In this document: positions 21,701 to 49,837 of the stretch, one piece after another
How positions within the stretch are numbered: position 1 is the stretch's first letter
Layout: every line of letters begins with the position of its first letter
Origin: Corallium rubrum
Taxonomy: Eukaryota > Cnidaria > Anthozoa > Scleralcyonacea > Coralliidae
Direction: 5' to 3'
NCBI GenBank assembly: GCA_964035015.1
Contig: OZ035997.1
Coordinates: forward strand, 24,310,834-24,374,833
DNA: 64,000 bases
The notes under the pieces: model-generated
The model's input: the letters and a program-made list of their open reading frames with translations, nothing else
Databases searched by the model: none
What the model was told of the DNA's origin: nothing
Position numbers and translations under genes: made by a program

Positions 21701-24700
21701 GATAGTGCTACATATAGGTGCCCAAAAAGGGCTCTGACAAAGGGGTTTCCATTAGGTGTTTTGTTTTTGTTATTTCTTTTTTCTGGTGTTAGGCAGAATT
21801 ATAAACTATAAACGTACATGTATTTAATATGATTTATTCTACAGTACATCGGCATTTCTTCATTGCGGACATTACATTTCAGACAAAATATCAAGGGTAT
21901 TTTTCGATATAGCTTGAATGTCAAAAACTATTTTGATAATAATGCTGTTTGTAGCTACTGTACATAGTAAAGGACAACTTACAGTGGTACAATGCTGAGT
22001 GTTGTCAATTTAGTTCTTCTTGAATTAAAGGAAATACATGTACGGATGGTGTGTGCTGTTAGCGCGCTGCCTCTCACCAATAGTTAAGCCCGGTTAGACG
22101 GGGTTAGTACTTGGATGGGTGACCATCTGGGACAACCCCGTTGTGGAGCTTGGGACTCATGTGATTAGAGTTTGGTTGGTCTGTCCTGTGCTCCAAGGGT
22201 TTTTCACCGGGTTCTCCGGTTTTCCTCCCTCCGTAAAATCAACACCTAGGGCTTAGTTTGGATCCGTATAGTGGAGAATAACCTTGTAAGGGACCTAGAG
22301 TCCTATTGTTACTTCTCCTGTTACCGCCAGGTACAAATGTTGATAAATAAATAAATAAATATGCGTTGTGGACATTACAAAAATGAACCATGTGTATTTG
22401 GCAACAATGTTTGATTGTATTTTCCTATGAAATGGGAATGTTTAGGGGAACTATTTGAGTTTGCACATATCAACCTAGATCTTTGAGGTTTAATTTTTAT
22501 GTCACACTATTTTAAATTATTTTCTCTGTTTTTACCAAGAAGACAAAATGAGCTGTTGCGGACGTTACACTTCCCCGTTGCAGACATTACACAGTATGAA
22601 AGCTTTAGATATTCACATCAGATCTGGGCCTTTCCCGGTTTCTTGGGCTAATTCAAAGTCAGCATTTCAATAAAAACATAAAGTATATACTTCATGTACC
22701 CCTAACCCTAATAATCCTAATCCTAATCCTAACCCTAACCGTTAAGAAATTAAATTGTCCTGCGCTTGAGTGGGTTAACCTGCTCTATGGGCCGGTGCAT
22801 TTGGAAGGCAGCAATCCATTTGTTATTAATAAGCATGGAGAAGTCAAGAAACTGTTTTCTTTTGTAATGAAACAAAGAAATACATGAACATTTAAAGCAG
22901 CAGTCATTGAGGGCCATTGCTCTTTGAAGGCCAACAAGTGTTTTGTTCGATAAACTCTTAAGTTTTAATTGTTGTTGTTGACGTTTTAAACATGAGCCTC
23001 TGGCTCGGATGTAAGGGTAACCTTATCCCACGTTACTGACTTTAATAAATTGTATTGTATTGCATTGTATTATATTGTATTATTAAGCCAAGAAAATCAT
23101 TGTAATTTTTCAAAATTTAGAAACAGCCACTTTTGAGGAAACATTTTCCTGAAGAAGAAAAATATTTCTTGTTTTAGCTGTATGTTTGAGACAGCTTTAA
23201 ATAGCTGATATGAAATGTTGACTTTTTTACCCAGGACAGATATTTGAAACTCCAGGATAGATATTTGAAACTTAAGGATCAATATGCCTTCGGTTCTGCT
23301 TTGTTTGAAGCAGTTGTTTTACTGCGTAACGTCCGCGACGTAACGTCCGCAACACAAGTTATGTAACGTCCGCAACGCAATTCCTGGAAATTAGAAAACA
23401 GTGGTTAATGTTTTTTTATTATTTTTATGTTACTTTTAGTTTGTTAATTAAACTTGAGTAATAGAATGCGTAAAATGATACTGCTTTATTTCAGAATCAT
23501 CCTCAGAGACATCAGAAAATTTTTCATGATGTCTTACACTGCTAAAGTCAACCGAAAAATTTTTCGGCTGACTCGAGCGGGATTTGAACTCGCACCTTCG
23601 GGATTCCGGTCCGCCGCTCTACCTGTTGAGCTATGAGCCGCACAGGGACTGGAGGCGAGTTCTATCCAACTTAAGTGCACGAGATATTCTCGTGACAACT
23701 TAACGCTTATCCGTGAGGACGTGCAGTGTTTCAATTCTAATTCAGAATCATCCTCAGAGACATGAGAAAATTTTTCATGATGTCTTACACTGCTAAAGTC
23801 AACCGACTCGAGCGGGATTTGAACTCGCACGGATAAGCGTTGAGTTGTCGCGAGAATATCTCGTGCACTTAAGTTGGATAGAACTCGCCTCCAATCCCTG
23901 TGCGGCTCGATAGCTCAACAGGTAGAGCGGCGGACCGGAATCCCAAAGGTGCGAGTTCAAATCCCGCTCGAGTCAGCCGAAAAATTTTTCGGTTGACTTT
24001 AGCAGTGTAAGACATCATGAAAAATATACTGCTTTATGTTATGAGATTAAAAAAACCTATGTTACCCACTGTGATCGTGTAACGTCCGCAACGAAATCTC
24101 AACTCCGAACAACCCCCGGTATTTTTTTTCATGCCAAACATAATCTCCAAAAGAACTTTGCTGTTTCAAAGCAACCCTTATAAAATTGCAAAAAAATGTG
24201 TAGATTGTTTTTTCCACCTGTCTTGGTTGTTAGTTTTAATGTTAAGATGTGTGCATTTTTCGATTAATTTTGTGGTTAAAATATGCAAACATTTTGACTC
24301 CCCCCCCCCCCCCCCCCCGGTAACAGAAAAAGCCAACTTCAACATTTTTATAAACTTTGGGGTACATAGATTTGAAAAATGATAGATTTGAAAAATGTTT
24401 ACTTTTGACAAAAGTTTCTTAGTCCAAAATTATTTTTTTTTCAATTCTCATGTGGAATTGCCTACATATAAACCAACATTGAATGAATTCACTTATTCAC
24501 ATGCTTTAAAAAATGCCAGTAGATTACTAGATTTCAGTACTGAACTAGATTCCTGACAATATTAAGCTCTTTCTTATACTGTATTGTTGTAAAGCTGTTT
24601 TTAACAGTCAAAATTTTTCAAACAGTAATAACTTTATGTTTGTTTGTTTTTTCATAATCCAGAAATCCCATCCCCAACTCGTAAAAAGGGAAGTCTTTCA

Positions 24701-25630
24701 TCTCAGCATGAAGATTGTGTTGTTCCAGACATTGATGATGAAGATAATGTGTTCAAATTTGACAGACCAAAAGTTCCTTCAGGTACGGTGCTTTAAAACT
24801 TGGGTTTGAAGATAATTGTAGGCATGAAACTTTATGTATTTCCTAACATCTGTGTTTGCTTATACAGTACTCACATTTTTAAAGATGAGTTGTTGTTTTT
24901 TTCAAAGTTTTAAAGGAATACAGTAGACTAGTAAAGTTAATGTTTTGTAAAAAATACATACGGTATATTCTATTACATCTTCTGCCAAGTATTTAACATT
25001 TTAATATAACAGTTTTTGACATAATTTGTTCTGACTAATGTCAATGATTATTTTTTATTCTGATTTACATTGATTATTTATTATTGGTCTGTTTGAGGTG
25101 AATGTGTTGCAATGTGTATTGTACATGTATTTTTCAGTTTTTATTCTTGAAACAACAGAATATTTAATACGTGAAACATCTCATTTGTAGATCCTCGCAA
25201 TTGGGAGATTCGTGATGTCCTGGAATGGCTACGATGGGCAGCTAATCTTTACAACATCAGAAATGTGGATTTTGATAAATTCAGAATGAATGGAAAAGGC
25301 TTATGTATGCTGACACGTAATGGCTTTCTTTATCGAGTTCCCAATGGTGGAGAACTTCTACATGAAGATTTTCAAATGCGTTTACAAGAAGCGTCTGCTT
25401 CATCATCACAACAAAGACTACCAATGTTTCATCCTCCCCAAAATGTGCCATTTCCATTAAGCCAACCAGAAGTCAAGTTCCCAGTGCAACATCCCAATTT
25501 ATTTCCATCTCGTCATTTACCAGTGCCTCTGCTGGCTCAACCTCCTCATATGCTTGGTCCATATTCACCTGAACCAAGGTCACCTTTTGAGTATTCACGT
25601 GATCCCAATTTCCTATTCTTTCAATTCTAA
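18725..25630 (+). CDS. GABP-alpha-like protein with OST-like and Pointed domains but no ETS domain
   Basis: Five coding exons with GT-AG borders: 18725-18744, 18817-18961, 19454-19529, 24663-24782 and 25191-25630. They sum to 801 nt in one frame (266 residues). Residues 1-80 (MEPVNIHVNVDDG... to FLDLRVNF) look like the ubiquitin-like OST region of GABP-alpha. An acidic linker follows. Residues ~121-185 (DPRNWEIRDVLEWLRWAANL ... RVPNGGELL) fit a SAM/Pointed domain, including the W..VL.W.RW helix. The tail is rich in P, Q and F and ends FQF. No ETS winged helix is present, and a likely AATAAA lies near 26090. A protein-interaction paralogue of GABP-alpha is the best reading. Confidence 0.75.
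19530..22040 (+). other. Intron 3 of the GABPA-like gene, first part
   Basis: No recognisable element or exon. Contains a paired block ATCCTAGGCAGCA (21240 and 21350) from a short local duplication. Confidence 0.5.
22046..22360 (+). mobile_element. 5S-rRNA-derived SINE (SINE3-like), copy 1
   Basis: The head contains GTTAAGCCCGG and GGTTAGTACTTGGATGGGTG, which match the internal promoter (A box, intermediate element, C box) of 5S rRNA genes. The body includes TTTTCACCGGGTTCTCCGG and CCTCCGTAAAATCAACACC, and the tail is (ATAA)n. It is inserted in the sense orientation in intron 3. A second copy is at 53922-54104. Confidence 0.85.
22695..22742. repeat. Short interstitial telomere-like tract
   Basis: CCCTAACCCTAATAATCCTA followed by more CCTAA-type units; a degenerate (CCCTAA)n run of ~45 bp. 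Telomeric-type repeats of animals are TTAGGG. Confidence 0.6.
23044..23086. repeat. (TTGTA)n short array
   Basis: About eight imperfect five-base units. Confidence 0.7.
23490..23757 (-). mobile_element. tRNA-derived SINE, minus-strand copy
   Basis: On minus: A-box-like TAGCTCAACAGGTAGAGCGG and B-box-like GCGAGTTCAAATCCCGC in a tRNA-shaped head (23568-23640), followed by GCCGAAAAATTTTTCGGTTG and a tail GATGTCTCTGAGGATGATTC. The anticodon loop CCGGAAT lacks the universal U33 and its stem does not pair, so this is not a working tRNA. The tail and the next upstream unit carry a hammerhead-like motif (23728-23756). A partly inverted second copy follows. Confidence 0.75.
23758..24025 (+). mobile_element. 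tRNA-derived SINE, rearranged plus-strand copy
   Basis: The plus-strand head TAGCTCAACAGGTAGAGCGG (23912) with tail CCGAAAAATTTTTCGGTTG (near 23979) mirrors the previous copy, and 23758-23835 repeats the minus-strand tail. The two copies make a large inverted repeat inside intron 3. Confidence 0.7.
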
Positions 25631-26150
25631 GTGCAGAATATGGAACATATTAGAATAGCTTGTTATAAATGAATGTATAACTTATTTGGGGAAAAGAATT
25701 TATTGTCTGATATACTTGACCATGAGCTGGGGGAAAGCCTACCAGCTCAGGGCTGAGAAGTGTTTAGTGGGACAAATGTTTGTGATGTTAGTTTTGTAGC
25801 GTGAGGGGAAATATGTGGGATGTAAATAGTAAATTTATGAATATTGGTAGTATACTTGATAAATTGACCTGACTTCAAACAGGTTATTGGTATATGGTGG
25901 ATTTTAACTGCCATAAAGTGTTAAAGCAGAGCAGGTTTCTGCAATTTATATACGGATCAAGCCACAGTCTTTCAAAATGGTTTAACTTTGTTGAGCAATA
26001 AATTGTTTTTGGACTATATACATATTCCGTATTCATTTCGAGAAATATATACTAGTTTTGTCTTTAAGACTAAGTTATTTTTAGAAAAAAATAAAGTATT
26101 CTCTGTTGTATCGTTATTTTCTTTGGTTTAATACTTCTATACGCGACTAT
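25631..26150 (+). other. 3' UTR region of the GABPA-like gene
   Basis: No ORF. GCAATAAATTG near 25995 and an AATAAAGT near 26090 are candidate polyadenylation signals. Gene end is inferred, not shown. Confidence 0.5.
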
Positions 26151-26225
26151 ATACAATAGTTAAACGCAGAGCATTTTAGAATCATAGCCATGCATAGAAA
26201 TGCATTTATTATTGAGCAAAGTGAA

Positions 26226-26336
26226 AAGGTGGTAAACTGCCGAGGATTTTAATAACGAAAAACTGACGTTTCGAGCGGAGCCTCAGGTTTTCGTTGATAA
26301 TCTCGGCAGTTTACCATCTTTTCACTTCACTCCGTT
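26226..26336. mobile_element. Short Penelope-end-like foldback
   Basis: GTGAAAAGGTGGTAAACTGC faces GCAGTTTACCATCTTTTCAC. Between them lies CTGACGTTTCGAGCGGAGCC, a degenerate version of the recurrent Penelope-terminal motif read on minus. Confidence 0.6.
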
Positions 26337-26343
26337 CAAAACA

Positions 26344-26729
26344 CTAGGGACTTTAAGAAAACACAGCGACTACGACTACGGCAACGTGTTTGCACAATAG
26401 ATTTTTATGTCATATACAAAGAACTTTTGCAAATGACGGTCCCAAGAGTAATTTTCATGCCGTCGTGACTGTTGACAACGTAGAAAAAGCATTTTTACGT
26501 TGTAAAGACAACGTGGAACCTGAATCACTACAGAAGCCTGGGAAAGCTTAACCTTACTCTCGCGACTAGCATAGATTGAACAAGTGTATCGCTTCAAGAA
26601 TTTAAGAACAAGGCAAGTCCGTGCGATAATGTATCTTGAAATTTGAATGTATAAATACACCACCAATGGTGGTGTATTTATACATTGAGTTAAACTTTCT
26701 AAGTCCGTTGCCGTGAATCTTAAAGTCCC
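26344..26729. mobile_element. TIR element, ~385 bp
   Basis: TAGGGACTTTAAGA at the left and TCTTAAAGTCCCTA at the right, with GGCAACG/CGTTGCC inside each. An inner perfect hairpin at 26643-26684 is centred on ACCACCAATGGTGGT. No ORF supported. Confidence 0.6.
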
Positions 26730-27460
26730 TACTGTCTCGCAGCACTCTACTTATTTACACTCAAAATGCTTTATAGCCCAGAACACACAGACAGAACCAA
26801 GTTGTGAAAAAGCTACTGTATCTGAGATTTCGTATTGAAATCCTAGCTATAATTATGTTGTGGAATTTTGTGAAAGATTTTCCAACTAATGTTTTGACCT
26901 TCGGTTAACCTTTAAATATTTGAATTCTACTCAATTTTACTTTCTGATCAGTTTTGTTCCCGCGATATTCAAGCCTCTCGTTCACAACCATAAGCGTATG
27001 AAACAGGCCTGCACGCTAGGCGATGATACGGTGGAGAAAACCTTGAAAATCGGGCCAAGGAACATCAGTAAAGCTCGCAACTATATTATTGGATAGTATT
27101 TAACGACTTTAAAAGATCGAACTGGTCTTTTGTTTCCCACTCTCTCCTCCACTTCTGAAAAATAAATAAAATAAACGTGCTGGATATTCAATTTTGGTCG
27201 CCACTTGCAAAACGACATTTCCCACAAAGCCCCTCCCTTTGTAAGAGCACTCCCTCCCCCGATTATGTCTGGCTCTCACAGTTTTGGCTGATCTACGTGG
27301 GAGGAATTTTTGATATGTGAACGGCAATAAAGTGGTCAGACCTCCTCAGTCTTCGAATGACGTAAGTAACCAGACCGCCAAAGTGCGGTATGATAAAACA
27401 CGGTTGGATAAAAGCAATAGACCCATATTCATAAATGGCCGTGGAATTAATATTCTTTTA

Positions 27461-27563
27461 TGTGCATATAAATTAGCCCCTCTGAACTCGTTTTGATGTG
27501 CGAAATTCAAAAGAATCTTTACCGTCTAAAACGAGGTCAAAGGGGCTAATTTATATGCACAAT
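27461..27563. mobile_element. Hairpin MITE, ~100 bp
   Basis: TGTGCATATAAATTAGCCCC at the left pairs with GGGGCTAATTTATATGCACA at the right. The inner GTTTTGATG / CGTCTAAAAC also nearly pair. Confidence 0.7.
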
Positions 27564-27639
27564 TTATATGCACATGGCATTCTCATGTGCACATGGTTAG
27601 CAAGCCAAGTAACCTATTCGCTTTTGTAGTGCGACGTAC

Positions 27640-28220
27640 TTGTCCTATGATGACTGACGTTAATGCTTAGAAGAACCTTGTATTTGACTCTAGTGAAGTC
27701 TCAAATGAGCTTCGCAACTCAAGTATGGTCTCCCAGTCAATCAAATCTAAAGATGAAGCTTGAAAGAGTACAGCTGAGAAGAGCCACACGTTGGATCTTA
27801 CAAGTTAAGCAAGGAGAACTATCATACAAAGAGAGACTCTTCAAACTGGATTTGCTGCCGCAAACATGATCGGACGTCAAAGATTTAGTGTATCTTTATA
27901 AGGCCTTATATGGCTATGTTGACATGGATATAACTTTTGTTAAGAGGGTAAATCATGGACGGACTCGACGATCACAGACTCATTTAGTTACTCCATTTTG
28001 TAAAACGACGTCTTATCAATCGTCGTTTTTTATCCGGACCGTCAAATTGTGGAATCGTATATGTACATTAGTGAGCCCTAGTAGTTTTGAAAATATTAGA
28101 TCATTTAAGCTTTCAATTGATAAAGTTTATAAAGAACAGTTAGATAGTGTTTTTGATCCAGAATGGACATGTTCGTGGAGTCTTATCCGCGGCTGTGCCT
28201 GTCATTGGCAGCACTAGATA
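27640..28220 (+). pseudogene. LINE ORF2 C-terminal fragment (CR1/jockey-type)
   Basis: Two frames joined by a stop at 27867: MLRRTLYLTLVKSQMSFATQ..QVWSPS...LERVQLRRATRWI, then LVYLYKALYGYVDMD, SSFFIRTVKLWNRI and a C-terminus with CHW. These follow the usual post-RT order (YLTLV.S...YA..VW, Q.RA.R, FF.RT..LWN). Then ~180 bp of 3' UTR with an AATAAA and an A-rich tail near 28440. 5'-truncated copy. Confidence 0.75.
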
Positions 28221-28439
28221 AGTAATAATCTGTGTATAGAGAAACTTATCATTATTATTTCAGTACATTTTTAATTGGGGTGGTGCCTTGCATGGGACTT
28301 ACGTCCCGTTCGCACCTCTACCTATTGGTCTGCTGTTTATTTCATGATTACTGTATATATAATTATTCGTATATATATATATTCTTTTTTCTTTTTTTTT
28401 TCTTGCAAGATCAATAAAGCTGTTAAAAACAAAAAAACA

Positions 28440-28870
28440 AAAACAAAACACATAAAAGGATTTTAAATCGTCGACCCATCTATGAATAAGGTCTATACAC
28501 AGACAAACCGGCATTGACGACCATCATAATGTATTTCGTAATTTGGAGTGAGCAAATAACGTATATTAAATCAATAAATCTTAGTTTTGTGCCTCAGTTG
28601 AGATTACTTCTCATTAATAAACAAAGGTGCACAAATACATCACTATAAAGTCACGTAATTTTAAAGACCGCGTTCTTTGAGGACTGGGGTGGACAAAAAA
28701 GTGGCCATCATTAAAAATATATTAAATGTGGAATAACTATTATTCGCAGTAGCGTCGAGAAGGGGGGTAAGCGGGGTTAGTCCAAGAAATTTATTATTAA
28801 ATTTAGCATCAAAACAGTTAAACTACAGAAACTTCATCTGGTTTTGTCCTTTTAATATGTTTATAAAGGC
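28440..28870. other. Stretch without identifiable features
   Basis: No coding or repeat structure supported. Confidence 0.4.
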
Positions 28871-28876
28871 GGTATG

Positions 28877-29554
28877 CAGGGGCGGATACAGGGGGGGTGG
28901 GGTGACTAGGTGACTAGTCACCCCCCTTCCCTGTCCCAATACAGGATTATACTGGGATACACTAGCAGCTGTTTATACAAATCACAACAGTCACTCGTGT
29001 GTAAAACGTGCATAAATTATATTGTATAACAATGCTTATTGATACAGGCCGTAGCTATGGCCTGTCCTTTGCAATAAGATTGGACATCATGATACGCTAA
29101 TATCTTGTAAATTTGAAACCCCAATTTTAAAACAGTAAGAAGCACGATTATATAGACGTATTGTATACAATCTCAATCTGAATATACATAGTAATTTTGG
29201 AACATAAACGTATAAAACATATCCCCATGAGTCCACGACAATGACGACATATGGTGTTTTCATATATTTGGGTATTTTGTTTGGTAATTTACATCCTCCA
29301 AAACTCTTTCAAATCCCCCTCAAAATGCAGGAAATGCTATTTCAGAGAGTCTAATATTCAAAATTTTCCGAGGGAGCATCCCCCGGACCCCCCTGGAGGT
29401 TTGTCGCACCTTCGGCGCTCCCCTGCCCCCCACGTAGTAAGTATTGCCTGTTTTGTCCCCCTCCCGCTCCGCGCGCGCCCTTGTTAAATATTCTGAAAGA
29501 AACAACTGGGCACCTTATAGTCACCCCCTTGCAAAAATCCTGTATCCGCCACTG
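28877..29554. mobile_element. hAT-like TIR element, ~680 bp, non-coding
   Basis: Starts CAGGGGCGGATACAGG and ends CCTGTATCCGCCACTG, the CAGGGGCGGATCCAG-type TIR known from hAT elements. GGTATG flanks both sides (six shared bases of an expected eight). No transposase domain is seen inside. Confidence 0.7.
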
Positions 29555-29616
29555 GGTATGAGTATGACCATTGTAAATATTTTAGCTTGCCTGCGCTTCT
29601 GATGTAAGAATACTTA

Positions 29617-29971
29617 CCCTCTGTTCAGACTACGGTGCTCAGGTACGGTGCTTGGGCACGGGACCTTGTTCACATTCACGGTGCCTGGATCTGATAAGCG
29701 TTCACACAGAAAGCTTTTCATGTATTTTGCAGCTATTTTGTCGCTTTAAGCCTCCGAATTACAAAGAATATTGAGTAAGAAGCGTGGGCACCACTTTGGG
29801 CACTGAAGACGTGTTCACATTAGTGCCCGTACCCGAGCACGGTGCCCGAGTACTACCTCAACGCACGGTGCCCAGTTTTGATTAGTTTGAGTTGGGCACC
29901 GCGAAAAAGTCGTGTTCACATTAGTGCCCGTGCCCGGGCACCGTGATCGGGCACCTAGTCTGAACAGGGGG
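29617..29971. mobile_element. Harbinger-like MITE, 355 bp, TTA duplication
   Basis: CCCTCTGTTCAGACTACGG at the left faces CTAGTCTGAACAGGGGG at the right; TTA at 29614-29616 and 29972-29974. The interior is filled with GTGCCCG/CGGGCAC units in both directions. No ORF. Confidence 0.75.
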
Positions 29972-30381
29972 TTAGAATACGCGATATATTGATGGTAGTA
30001 AAAAATTGATTTCGGTGGGGGGGCCGGCTCCAACGTTTGACCCTGGGCCCATCCCGGCTCTCGACGGCCCTGATTATTCGAGAAAAGAAAAATATGTAAT
30101 AAAGTGATAAAATGATATATTTTAGAATGCATGCGTCAATATCTGCTCAAATAATATGTTAAATATGATATCCAATTCTAATTTTGTTGTTGGTTTAAAA
30201 AATACATTAACTTTGAAAGCATGCCACGCTGTGAAGTTGTAGTGGCAACAAAATTGTGTGATTTTATGTTGAACCGTACCTTACGCCGTGCGCATCCTTT
30301 GTTTCAAGTTTATTAATCAGTTTAAATAGGCGAACAAAAAGATGGAACAAAGACTTTAACTAGCTGAGTTTCCATGAAAGA

Positions 30382-30596
30382 CAATCTCGTCCCCAGAGCC
30401 TGCGGTCCTTTTGTCCAGCGGCAAGGAGCCATCGGCTCTGGCCGGAACGAGTCCGTGAGTCGGAAAAACGCGGACTTTCAAAGTTCAAGCCATCGGATTT
30501 TTCAGCCAATCAAAATTCAGCTTTACCTCGTTCCGACCAGAGCGGATGGCTCCTTACCGCTGTGCAAAAGGACCGCAGGCTCTGGGGACGAGATTG
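30382..30596. mobile_element. TIR element with exact 9-bp duplication (215 bp, family T9)
   Basis: CAATCTCGTCCCCAGAGCC and its complement bound the element, and CATGAAAGA repeats exactly at 30373-30381 and 30597-30605. Inner AAGGAGCCATC/GATGGCTCCTT also pair. The ends are shared with the element at 52468-52984. Confidence 0.85.
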
Positions 30597-30689
30597 CATG
30601 AAAGACTGACCCGGATGTTATAAGTGACGTCATTGTCATGACATAACTTTTGCAGTACCGGACGTATTGTGGTCTATAAGTTTAAAAGA

Positions 30690-47057
<16,368 letters not shown>

Positions 47058-47114
47058 GTTGAACATATTGGTATTTAATAAGGACTCAGCTAGATTAGGT
47101 ATGTGACATGAAAC

Positions 47115-47475
47115 TCTTCCATGAAAAGCGTTGTTGCACATATTACCACCCACGTCAAACATTGTCACGCAACAAAATTTCGTTGTTGCAAGTTGAAACA
47201 GCATGTTGCAGCAAGTAGAACTGTCATCTACTTTTTTCAACAATTTTTTTCAATAAAATGTTTGCGGATACAACCATGTAAAATATATTAAATTATTATT
47301 TTACATGGTTGTATCCGCAAACATTTTATTACAACATTCTTCACCATGCAAAGCAGTTATAACACTACGATTTTTTTTCAACTTGCAACAAAATTTGGTT
47401 GCGTGACAACGTTTGACGGATTGGTGGTAACACGTGCAACAACGCTTTTCAACTTGCAACGCAAACAAAGTTGCG
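47115..47475. mobile_element. Nested foldback element in the amidohydrolase 3' UTR
   Basis: Outer arms: CGTTGTTGCACATATTACCA (near 47129) faces TGGTGGTAACACGTGCAACA (near 47425). Inner perfect arms 47257-47285 and 47302-47330 contain TTTGCGGATACAACCATGTA. The AATAAA at 47252, likely the gene's polyadenylation signal, lies inside this element. Confidence 0.65.
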
Positions 47476-47479
47476 TTGA

Positions 47480-48150
47480 AAGTTGAAGAAAAATGTTGCC
47501 CGTATTTTTTCACCTTTACTAGTATCGGAATAGCCTGCCAAGCAAGCAGTATATACAAAATAATCCAAATAGGCGCTTTTCAAGAGCAATTTACATATTA
47601 CATTAAAGTGGCAGAGTGGAAGGTATATTAAAGGCGCTGCATGGTGCCACCGCCATACGGCACAGTTATGACACACATGTCAGACCACGGAACGATCACA
47701 GCAAGATCTCGGTGTTGATTTTAAGGAGGGAGGAAAACCGGGGAACCTGGGGAAAAAACACCTTGAAGTCACGTGAGTAGTCACGTGAGTAGTCCAAGCT
47801 AAAAATACCTAGTGGAAACACAAGGCGGAGCCGAGAACACGCATCATTCCTTTTTCTATCACAGTATAGCGACATAAAGTTATTTTGTATTTGTTTTATA
47901 ATGTGTAATTCTTGTCAGCAAAATGACCAGACTTTGCTGACGAATGATGTGCAATCACTAATCTTGTAACATTTAGTAACCGAACAGAGCATGCGTTGTT
48001 TAATTGAATTGTCCGATCAGAGTGCGTACGCGACACTTGTTATTTAAAAAAAAAATTGTAAATGCGTAGAAGACACCTCATTTTATAAACACAACATTTA
48101 CACAAATATCGATGTTCAAATTAGTGTCCGCAAACTGTTTGTTCACAAAG
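47480..48150. other. Stretch without identifiable gene
   Basis: No domain or repeat supported beyond a short GTCACGTGAGTA direct duplication near 47770. Confidence 0.4.
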
Positions 48151-48151
48151 T

Positions 48152-49075
48152 ATATACAGTGTGTATAAAACAAAACGGAACCCTTATTTTAGAAAATGAA
48201 TTAGTATTCTGTTCAAACAACTTATAGATCGTTTTCATCTGACGTCACGGCGGCCATATTGGTGTACCAAAACAATGAAATGGCGGCCATGTTGGTGTAC
48301 GGCATGGGAATTAGCTCTTTCTTATTCAAATATTTCGTATTGTTTCACCACCCCAATGGGGCCACCGATCACGTGAGTGAAAACGATCCATTGTAGTAGT
48401 TTGAAAGCCCTAAACACCTCTGAGCCATGGATGCGTAAAAAACACGGTCTTAAGGCCCATTTCCACTCAGGATAATTTTCCTTGGACAGGAAATTTCCCG
48501 TTGTCTTGTGAGCTCTTGGGCAGAACTAATGAGTTTGAGACAAAAGAAAATGTCCTGTCCAAGGAAAATTCTCCTGAGTGGAAATGGGCCATTATACATG
48601 CACCTGGGAAATTAAGATAACTTGAAGTGTATGCATGGTGAAAGTATTTAAAAGCCTTTTCTCTTCCTGTTTAACTTATGTGCTGATTAATTTATAACGC
48701 TGCTTTCAAACTACTACAATAGGTTGTTTTAAAAGAATACTAATTCATTTTCTAAGGGTTCCGTTTTTTTGATCATAGTCCCTAGAATTATATTGTCTGG
48801 AGACGCGGCGAACATCAAAGCGGTTAACAATGAGCTACAATTTAGGTTGAGGGTGGCAAATAAGGTGCACAATCTTTTGTTTTACGTTCATTAATATTTA
48901 TAAAGCAACGCTGCTATTGGTTGATTGCTTCATTATACCAAAAATACAATGTGTTCAGCAAGCGTTACGGTGAAATAAGGTGCACAAACGTGAACAAAAA
49001 CCTAGAACAAAGACTTCGGCCGCGTTTCCAGACAATTTATTTCTAGGGACTATGTTTTGATACACACTGTATAAG
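48152..49075. mobile_element. Nested TIR elements
   Basis: CAGTGTGTATAAAACAAAAC (48159) faces GTTTTGATACACACTGT (49053), and AGAAAATGAATTAGTATTCT (near 48190) faces GAATACTAATTCATTTTCT (near 48737). Inside are TAGATCGTTTTCA...TGAAAACGATC (48226-48391), the MITE at 48453-48591 and TAGTCCCTAGAATTATATTG...CTAGGGACTA (48777-49050). A stack of several insertions; boundaries approximate. Confidence 0.55.
48453..48591. mobile_element. Harbinger-like MITE (139 bp, TTA duplication)
   Basis: AGGCCCATTTCCACTCAGGA at the left and TCCTGAGTGGAAATGGGCC at the right; TTA at 48450-48452 and 48592-48594. The core GTCTTGTGAGCTCTTGGGCA..ACTAATGAG is related to the element in LINE 2. Confidence 0.8.
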
Positions 49076-49211
49076 AACAGTCTGATTTTAGATTAACATG
49101 CAATGTTTTATTCAACATCAAATTTTCCTATTCGGGTCTATTAGTATTTCTGAGGTTGTGCTCAGTTGTGGCTCACTTTTTCACCCTTGGATCAAGCTCA
49201 TAATTATTGTA

Positions 49212-49482
49212 ATAAGGTGTAGTAGGTTAATACTGCCGAAACAGAGAACGTAAGCGGTCCAACGTTTCGAGCGAAGGCCCTTCGTCAGAGGGCCTTCGCT
49301 CGAAACGTTAGACCACTTAGGCCTAAGTCAAACGTCGCTCTTCTCATGCGCCGAACCTAATGCAAATCAGCATAAACAAAGGATTTAGCTCATTGTCATT
49401 AGGTTCGGCGCATGAGAAGAGCGACGTTTGACCTAGGCCTTACGTTCTCTGTTTCGGCAGTATTAACCTACTATACCTTATT
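49212..49482. mobile_element. Penelope-end-like nested foldback (family P1-like)
   Basis: Outer arms GTAGGTTAATACTGCCGAAA / TTTCGGCAGTATTAACCTAC. A hammerhead-like motif pair at 49261-49310 (CGTTTCGAGCGAAGGCCCTT and its inverse). An inner hairpin 49320-49440 with CTCTTCTCATGCGCCGAACC arms. It shares its end with 12749-12817. Confidence 0.65.
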
Positions 49483-49837
49483 TCGATTGTTGTTTCAACA
49501 CTGCCTACGCAGCACACTACTTTTATTCATAATTATTGTAAGTTCATTATTTTCATCAATGTGTTAATTGGTGTGAAGGTGCAAGTTATTCTGAGAGGGG
49601 TCGGTGGTCAGCTCAAAATAACACCTGCATGGATCTAAATCTGAATCCAAGTATTACTACCACTTAATCCAAGCCCCCCTCGATTAACAGGGCTTGCATC
49701 TAACTATCCGAACTCGTAAGCGGTATGGTGAACGAAGATTTAACATTCATTAATCATATTAATATTGATTACTAGATTTCGCTATCACTGTAACAAACGA
49801 CACTAAGCATTCAATACATAATATAAAATAAAACACA

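Noticed and set aside
22083-22153. 5S rRNA gene
   Set aside because: Only the internal promoter portion matches, followed by a non-5S body and tail; a SINE.
23568-23640. Functional tRNA gene
   Set aside because: Anticodon loop lacks U33 and the anticodon stem does not pair; it has a SINE body and tail.
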